Shown: positions 61,781 to 64,000 of the stretch, one piece after another
How positions within the stretch are numbered: position 1 is the stretch's first letter
How the letters are laid out: every line of letters begins with the position of its first letter
DNA from: Histomonas meleagridis
Taxonomy: Eukaryota; Parabasalia; Tritrichomonadida; Dientamoebidae
Length of the DNA: 64,000 nt
Direction of reading: 5' to 3'
Assembly (NCBI GenBank): GCA_020186115.1
Contig: WSYJ01000178.1
Span: forward strand, 1-64,000
Made by a program: the position numbers and the translations under genes
Notes under the pieces: model-generated
What the model was told of the DNA's origin: nothing
Seen by the model: the letters and a program-made list of their open reading frames with translations, nothing else
Database searches by the model: none

Positions 61781-62362
61781 ATGGAGGAAAAGGATAAGAT
61801 ATATCAACCAGAAGATTCTGTTGAATTAAACCAAACCAACAAGCTACCATTATGGCTTCGAATTATTTGTTTTACAATTTTTCTCATATTCTGTGGACAT
61901 TTATTAATAGAATTATTTCCCATCATAATGATTTGCAAATTGATCAATACGCTAATTCATCGAGTATGCCCTAATAGTAAAAGGTGGCTTCCTTGCCCTT
62001 GCATTGAAGGGAATTTTGTTGATAATCTTTGGTATTGCCATATATGGCAGTTTTGTTGTTGTCCAGAATCTTGTTGTGTTCCTGGGGAAAATTGTCTATG
62101 TTGTGGAAAGCCATCTTGCTGCTGCCAGACACCATACTTTAGATGTACAAGTGAGGAATGTTGCTGTTGTTGTTGTCCTGATCCATCAGAAGATTCCATT
62201 GAACGAGCTAATGATCGTAGAAATCCACAACAAAGGATCATTAATGCAACTGAAACAATTCCAAAATATACTAATGATTATGAAGAAAATCAAGGATCAC
62301 AATATTATCCTAACCTTAGCAATGAAACGTATGACGAAAATTTAATAGAGTATCAACCGTAA
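61781..62362 (+). CDS. Cysteine-rich single-pass membrane protein
   Basis: 193 residues from ATG 61781; the frame extends 19 codons upstream, but those overlap the leader. A hydrophilic N-terminus is followed by a membrane segment (~30-55, W-L-R-I-I-C-F-T-I-F-L-I-F-C), then a dense Cys region with 25 Cys in about 105 residues, including a run of six (E-E-C-C-C-C-C-C-P), several C-C-C/C-C clusters and W-Y-C-H-I-W-Q-F. The tail is Asn/Tyr-rich and acidic (Y-T-N-D-Y-E-E-N). Many clustered Cys next to one membrane helix suggest palmitoylation or metal binding. I do not recognise a family. Stop TAAA. Confidence 0.68.
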   Translation: MEEKDKIYQPEDSVELNQTNKLPLWLRIICFTIFLIFCGHLLIELFPIIMICKLINTLIHRVCPNSKRWLPCPCIEGNFVDNLWYCHIWQFCCCPESCCVPGENCLCCGKPSCCCQTPYFRCTSEECCCCCCPDPSEDSIERANDRRNPQQRIINATETIPKYTNDYEENQGSQYYPNLSNETYDENLIEYQP

Positions 62363-62753
62363 AAGCTAACTTTGCTCATAGATCAATATTTTTATACCCT
62401 AAAAATCAAATGTACGAAAACCTGTTGTTATTTGTTTCGGTTGGAGAATTCCGGAACAGATGCTCTGTTTTTGAGGAATTTATTTAAGAATATGTTTGTA
62501 GTATGTCATTTCTGGGCTAACCAATCTCTTTTTTTATAAATTAGAAATCGGACCTATGTCCAAAGTGCACTTTTTGCACATCATGACTCGATAACTCGAA
62601 CTTGAACCTCGGTTAAATAAAGTTGCCAAAAAATTTCCAGAGTTACAACGAAGTTTGTTCATTTTCAACGTCAAATTTGATCTTTTCAAAATTGAATGCT
62701 GTTCTTCTACATTTATTCAATTCCAACATCGTTGACTTCACCATCTCACTTAA
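62363..62753. promoter_or_regulatory. Rubrerythrin upstream region
   Basis: No gene. A small hairpin, GTGCA...TGCAC (62565-62579), lies here, as does CAACGTCAAATTT (about 62666-62678), close to the motif before MCM6. Confidence 0.4.
62746..62750 (+). promoter_or_regulatory. Inr-like initiator of the rubrerythrin gene
   Basis: TCACT with A at 62748, six bases before ATG 62754. It fits the trichomonad initiator TCA(+1)Y(T/A) and the very short 5' leaders of these organisms. Confidence 0.6.
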
Positions 62754-63335
62754 ATGTCTTTGAGTGGAACTCAAACAGAGAAGAACTTGGCTATGTCATT
62801 CGCAGGAGAATGCATGGCTCGTACTAAATATACATACTTCTCAGAAGTTGCTAAGAAACAAGGTTACGAACAAATAGCTGCAATCTTCTTAGAAACTGCA
62901 GAAAACGAACGCGAACACGCCAAAATCTTCTTTAATCTCCTTAAACAAAATGGTGGCACAGCCATTGAAGTACCAGCAACAGTTCCTTTGTCAGGAATTG
63001 GTTCAACTGCTGAAAATCTTCGAGCAGCAGCTGCAGGTGAAAATGAAGAAACAGAAGTTTTGTATCCTAAGTTCGCCAAGATAGCTGAAAAGGAAGGATT
63101 CAAGGATGTTGCAAGAGCTTTCAAGCTTATCGCTCAAGTTGAGAAACAGCACGAACTTCGCTACAAGACCCTTCTTGAAAAGGTTGAGAACGGCACTGTA
63201 TTCAAGCGTACACGTGCAATGTTATGGAAATGCCGAAATTGTGGATATGTATTCCAAGGCCTTTCAGCTCCAAAGGCTTGTCCAGCATGCCGTTTCCCAC
63301 AGTCTTTCTTTGAAATCAAGGAAGTTCTTGAGTAA
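62754..63335 (+). CDS. Rubrerythrin
   Basis: 193 residues, full length. Rubrerythrin reduces hydrogen peroxide using a diiron centre and a rubredoxin-type iron, protecting anaerobes from oxygen. The N-terminal four-helix bundle shows the iron ligands: E in F-A-G-E-C-M-A-R-T-K-Y, E-x-x-x-x-E-x-x-H (E-T-A-E-N-E-R-E-H-A-K), E in a second helix (E-N-E-E-T-E-V-L-Y), and E-K-Q-H-E-x-R-Y. The C-terminal rubredoxin domain has C-R-N-C-G-Y-V-F and C-P-A-C (residues ~160-185). In trichomonads it is a hydrogenosomal or cytosolic antioxidant protein of bacterial type; no obvious presequence is seen here. An Inr lies six bases upstream. Stop TAAA. Confidence 0.95.
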   Translation: MSLSGTQTEKNLAMSFAGECMARTKYTYFSEVAKKQGYEQIAAIFLETAENEREHAKIFFNLLKQNGGTAIEVPATVPLSGIGSTAENLRAAAAGENEETEVLYPKFAKIAEKEGFKDVARAFKLIAQVEKQHELRYKTLLEKVENGTVFKRTRAMLWKCRNCGYVFQGLSAPKACPACRFPQSFFEIKEVLE

Positions 63336-63559
63336 ATGGAATTTTCCAAATCCAATTCATTTCATAAATATGTAAGACAAACATCATAACTCGCAGATGT
63401 TACAGTATAAATAAATATAAAGATACACATAAACAGTAAAGAAGGCAAATTACACAAAAAACGAAAGTTCACATTGAGAAGTTTATATACGTAAAGCACT
63501 GAAACAAAAGTGAATTTCATGCACATAAGGGTTTATTTCCCAAAACGCATCTAAATGAC

Positions 63560-64000
63560 TTAGTATTTCAAATCTGATCCACCGACGAACTCACGGATGC
63601 AGGAAATATGTGGAACGATTTCAGTTTCTACTGGATAGAAGAAGTTCAATAATCCAAGTAATCTTCTTGCTTCCTTAGTGATTTCTTGGGATTGCTCTGA
63701 GTCAGGATCTTCTCCCTTTTCTGGGATTGTAGCCTCAGCAAGCAATGCTTTACCATAAACAGACAAAACAGGCAATTCATAAACTAATGCGGAATTGAAG
63801 AAAAGTTCAGCATTTCCTTGGAATGGGAAAATGTTTCGTTCTTCTCCAACTCGGACGCTTGTCCATCGCATAATGGTTCTTCTTGGAGAGTATCCACGAT
63901 ATCTATAGTCACGGATGATTCTTCGAATCAATCTCAGATCAGATGTTGGGAAGCGATGGTTATAGTCTAACTTCAAAGGAGTCAATGCGGAGACATAAAT
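63560..64000 (-). CDS. Bacterial-type uridine kinase, C-terminal part (runs off window)
   Basis: The minus frame is open to the window edge and lacks its start. The 146 visible residues include S-A-L-T-P-L-K-L-D, L-R-L-I-R-R-I-I-R-D-Y-R-Y-R-G, S-V-R-V-G-E-E-R-N-I-F-P-F-Q, F-N-S-A-L-V-Y-E-L-P-V-L, and a C-terminal I-R-E-F-V-G-G-S-D. This is the C-terminal half of the ~550-residue TGS plus P-loop (phosphoribulokinase/uridine kinase) proteins common in Bacteroidetes and Firmicutes. It would phosphorylate uridine or cytidine for pyrimidine salvage, on which trichomonads depend. The P-loop lies outside the window. Stop TAA. It converges on rubrerythrin with about 225 bp between. Confidence 0.82.
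   Translation of the reverse strand: MYVSALTPLKLDYNHRFPTSDLRLIRRIIRDYRYRGYSPRRTIMRWTSVRVGEERNIFPFQGNAELFFNSALVYELPVLSVYGKALLAEATIPEKGEDPDSEQSQEITKEARRLLGLLNFFYPVETEIVPHISCIREFVGGSDLKY

Noticed and set aside
62004..62345. Plus frame of 113 codons overlapping the Cys-rich gene
   Set aside because: It is the +1 frame of the Cys-rich gene (Cys codons read as Val), with no features of its own.

Overview
The window is very AT-rich nuclear DNA from a flagellated, anaerobic protist. It looks like a trichomonad (Parabasalia), and the gene families fit Tritrichomonas best; that assignment is inferred, not proven. The evidence is an axonemal dynein heavy chain together with rubrerythrin, a bacterial-type uridine kinase, a multi-pass PAS/cyclase membrane protein, BspA-like leucine-rich repeats, Pmp-like beta-helix repeats and DUF3447/ankyrin proteins. 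Genes are mostly single open frames. Many stop codons fall in TAAA, and several starts are preceded by sequences matching core-promoter elements described in Trichomonas vaginalis (Inr, M3 and M5).

Region 1 (1-5.1 kb) is mobile DNA. It holds the 3' part of a hAT transposase, then a complete Mutator-like element with identical 201-bp terminal inverted repeats and a 9-bp target duplication but a broken transposase. A 446-bp foldback element follows, carrying nine Myb/M3-type motifs spaced about 18 bp apart.

Region 2 (5.1-15.7 kb) starts with a large type I membrane glycoprotein gene. The rest is a gene graveyard: ankyrin, CMGC-kinase and Hsp70 remnants, unrecognised eroded genes and a frameshifted helical protein.

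Region 3 (16-23 kb) has compact genes: a bromodomain protein, a TPR/coiled-coil membrane protein, a decayed DUF3447-ankyrin gene, Atg101, a syntaxin-6-like SNARE, an Sds3-like protein and a two-repeat Myb factor.

Region 4 (23.6-47.3 kb) contains the cyclase-like protein (which lacks both metal-binding aspartates), a divergently transcribed 4115-residue inner-arm dynein heavy chain, a COPI-associated (Tvp15-like) membrane protein, a DUF3447-ankyrin gene with an unusual 170-bp periodic array, MCM6 and tRNA-Glu(UUC).

Region 5 (47.3-64 kb) contains a Pmp-like fragment, a GB1/RHD3-type GTPase, a PI4K type III alpha kinase, a secreted two-domain cystatin-like protein, a lysine-rich protein, a DH-PH-kelch RhoGEF, a BspA-like pseudogene, a Cys-rich membrane protein, rubrerythrin and the C-terminus of a bacterial-type uridine kinase.

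The most unusual structure is at 43.1-44.5 kb. Nine intact 31-codon ankyrin units repeat at exactly 170 bp, and a spacer before each one throws the frame off. Either the spacers are removed from the RNA by a mechanism whose signals I cannot match to known trichomonad introns, or this is a recently silenced gene.
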